Below, piece by piece: positions 62,652 to 64,000 of a stretch of 64,000 nt of DNA. The notes under the pieces were generated by a model, which was not told the DNA's origin, searched no databases, and saw only the letters and a program-made list of their open reading frames with translations. The stretch spans positions 13,443 to 77,442 of the forward strand of contig CAVVNM010000001.1 of NCBI GenBank assembly GCA_963749575.1, given 5' to 3'. The translations under genes and the position numbers were made by a program. Source of the stretch: JAMXLO01 sp963749575. Lineage in GTDB: Bacteria; Pseudomonadota; Alphaproteobacteria; Acetobacterales; Acetobacteraceae. The stretch's first letter is position 1. Every line of letters begins with the position of its first letter.

Positions 62652-63800
62652 CTATTCGTTCGTCTGAGTGGCGTCGCCGGCGGTCGGCATGGGTGCCGGC
62701 GCGCTCTGGGCGTTCACCTGCTCGCCGGGACGCACTTTTTGCACCCCTTCGACGATGACGCGATCGCCTGCCGAGAGCCCCTTGGTCACAATGAAGTCCT
62801 GCGCGATCTGTCGCCCCAACGTCACTGGCTGCTGATGAACCGTCCCGTCGGGGGTCACGGTCAGGACGTAGTGGCCGCTCTGATCGGTTTGCACGGCCGC
62901 CACGGACACCATTGCGCGCTCCTCCGGCTGCGCATTGCGGACATCCACCGAAACGAATGAGCCCGGGAGCAACAGCCGGTCGGGATTGGGAAAATCCACA
63001 TATACGCTTATCGTCCCGGTTAGCGGGTCCACCTGATTGTTGAAAAAGCTGATCGTGCCGGTATGCCCATACTTGGTGCGGTCGGGCAAGATGAGTCCTA
63101 CGACCAGACCCTCGGCTATCCGTCCTGCGGTTGATCCGGTTCTCCGCTCAACACCCACCAGCACGCGGTCGCTGACCGAGAACACGACCCGAATCGGGTC
63201 CATCTGATTGATCGTGGCCAGGGCCGGGGTAGTTGGTGTGACGAGATTGCCCCTGGTCAGGGTGATCGCGCCGATCCGCCCGTCGATTGGGGAACGGATG
63301 GTGGAGTAACTCAAATTGAGTGCGGCTTGCGCGAGATTGGCCTGCGCTCCCAACACACTGGCCTGGCCCTGGTCTCGCGTCGCGGTCGCTTGATCGAGGT
63401 TCGCCTGCGACTCGACCCCCTGGTTGTTGAGCTGCGCCGCCCGAGCATAGGCAAGCTGCGCCAGCCGCAGCCCCGCGTTCGCCGAATCAAGTTGAGCCTG
63501 CGCGGACTGCACGAACGCCTGGTATTGGGCCTTCTGCAGCTCGAACAACACGTCCCCAGCCTTCACGTCGGCGCCCTGCGCGGCCGGCTCCTCCTCGATG
63601 AACGCGGTGATCCGGGGCACGAGCTGCACGGACTGGATCGGGGTAACACGGCCGATGAAGTCGTAAGCGGGCGCGACGTCGCGCACCTCCACCGGGGAGA
63701 CCAGAACAGCCGGCGGGGGCGGCATGGGGGCAGCGCCCGGAAGTAGGCCGGACGACAGCGCAATCAACGCGGCTCTCACGCCGCGATACCAACTCCCCAT
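62652..63800 (-). CDS. RND efflux membrane-fusion protein (AcrA-like), second system
   Basis: 382 aa periplasmic adaptor. N-terminal signal or anchor (GVRAALIALSSGLLPGAAP) without a lipobox Cys, lipoyl halves (VTPIQSVQLVPRITAFIEEE; STIRSPIDGRIGAITLTRGN), hairpin coiled coil (about 100-170), beta barrel and a conserved end (VIVEGVQKVRPGEQV). ATG 63800 is preferred for its AAAGGTGAG about 5 bases upstream; GTG 63809 is possible. It forms an operon with the permease. Confidence 0.95.
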   Translation of the reverse strand: MGSWYRGVRAALIALSSGLLPGAAPMPPPPAVLVSPVEVRDVAPAYDFIGRVTPIQSVQLVPRITAFIEEEPAAQGADVKAGDVLFELQKAQYQAFVQSAQAQLDSANAGLRLAQLAYARAAQLNNQGVESQANLDQATATRDQGQASVLGAQANLAQAALNLSYSTIRSPIDGRIGAITLTRGNLVTPTTPALATINQMDPIRVVFSVSDRVLVGVERRTGSTAGRIAEGLVVGLILPDRTKYGHTGTISFFNNQVDPLTGTISVYVDFPNPDRLLLPGSFVSVDVRNAQPEERAMVSVAAVQTDQSGHYVLTVTPDGTVHQQPVTLGRQIAQDFIVTKGLSAGDRVIVEGVQKVRPGEQVNAQSAPAPMPTAGDATQTNE

Positions 63801-63865
63801 GCCGCTCACCTTTCAATTCGGACCGAAGCAGGTCTGCTCATGCAAGAAAATGCTCAGCGACGGCG

Positions 63866-63890
63866 ATCACTCGAACTTGAGCGTCAATCC
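63866..63890 (-). promoter_or_regulatory. Possible MerR-type operator/promoter of the second RND operon
   Basis: On the minus strand ATTGACGCTCAAGTTCGAGT combines a TTGACG -35 with a CTCAAGTT half-site like those of SoxR/MerR regulators. The second half-site is poor and no clear -10 follows, so this is only a candidate. No regulator gene lies inside the window on this side. Confidence 0.25.
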
Positions 63891-64000
63891 AGGTCACGGG
63901 GGTGGGCAGCGGCATTGCGTGGCGTCTGTTCCGGACGGGGCAACACAACTCTGCATATCAAGCGATGCCGACGATGTCCGCTGGGTCATTGGCTCTGTGA

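Overview
The window reads as a chromosomal segment of a high-GC alphaproteobacterium. Evidence is the atpHAGDC operon order without F0 genes, the rpmB / prmC / DUF4167 neighbourhood, hrcA-grpE-dnaK-dnaJ in one block, a polymerase IV with the zinc-ribbon-like head seen in this class, and a lone PEP-CTERM protein. Acetobacterales/Rhodospirillales is my best guess (inference). No rRNA, tRNA or CRISPR was found.

Layout. 1-4059: end of an RND membrane-fusion protein and its permease. 4069-13944: MOSC protein, clpB, acetyltransferase, then a co-directional run of molybdopterin oxidoreductase, enoyl-CoA hydratase-like protein, M20 amidohydrolase and luciferase-like oxidoreductase. 14004-20246: LVIVD propeller protein, a divergent CobW-type GTPase, a small membrane protein and a large SAM / class III cyclase / AAA / TPR protein. 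20267-24723: pssA-psd, two unknown genes, cytochrome b561, ferritin-like protein. 24827-27783: a TRAP transporter with fused DctQM permease. 28347-33247: F1 ATP synthase operon, with gene debris on both sides. 33674-39650: a putative catabolic group (DOPA-dioxygenase-like, SDR, alpha/beta hydrolase, LLM oxidoreductase, two amidohydrolase-2 paralogues). 39656-40335: AbrB/PIN toxin-antitoxin. 40468-45778: hrcA, grpE, dnaK, dnaJ. 45819-51117: glycosyltransferase-like gene, dapB, an unrecognised gene of foreign look, a PEP-CTERM propeller protein. 51204-54874: two head-to-tail copies of a ~1.84 kb mobile-looking element. 54879-59135: nested palindrome, rpmB, prmC, DUF4167, dinB, ROK kinase. 59487-63800: a second RND permease and fusion protein.

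Two observations stand out. First, the tandem element at 51204-54874 encodes one large protein with no transposase signature I can name, is bounded by strong subterminal hairpins, and is 99%+ identical between copies; it is the best candidate here for a poorly described mobile system. Second, at least eight genes are split by single-base frameshifts. Four of them (cobW-like, cyclase, atpH, dnaK) sit at the same sequence, GAGTTC, where removing one T gives GAGTC and restores the family sequence. GANTC is the CcrM methylation site of Alphaproteobacteria, so these look like methylation-linked base-calling insertions rather than real mutations; dnaK and atpH are core genes, which supports this. 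Those genes should be read as probably intact.
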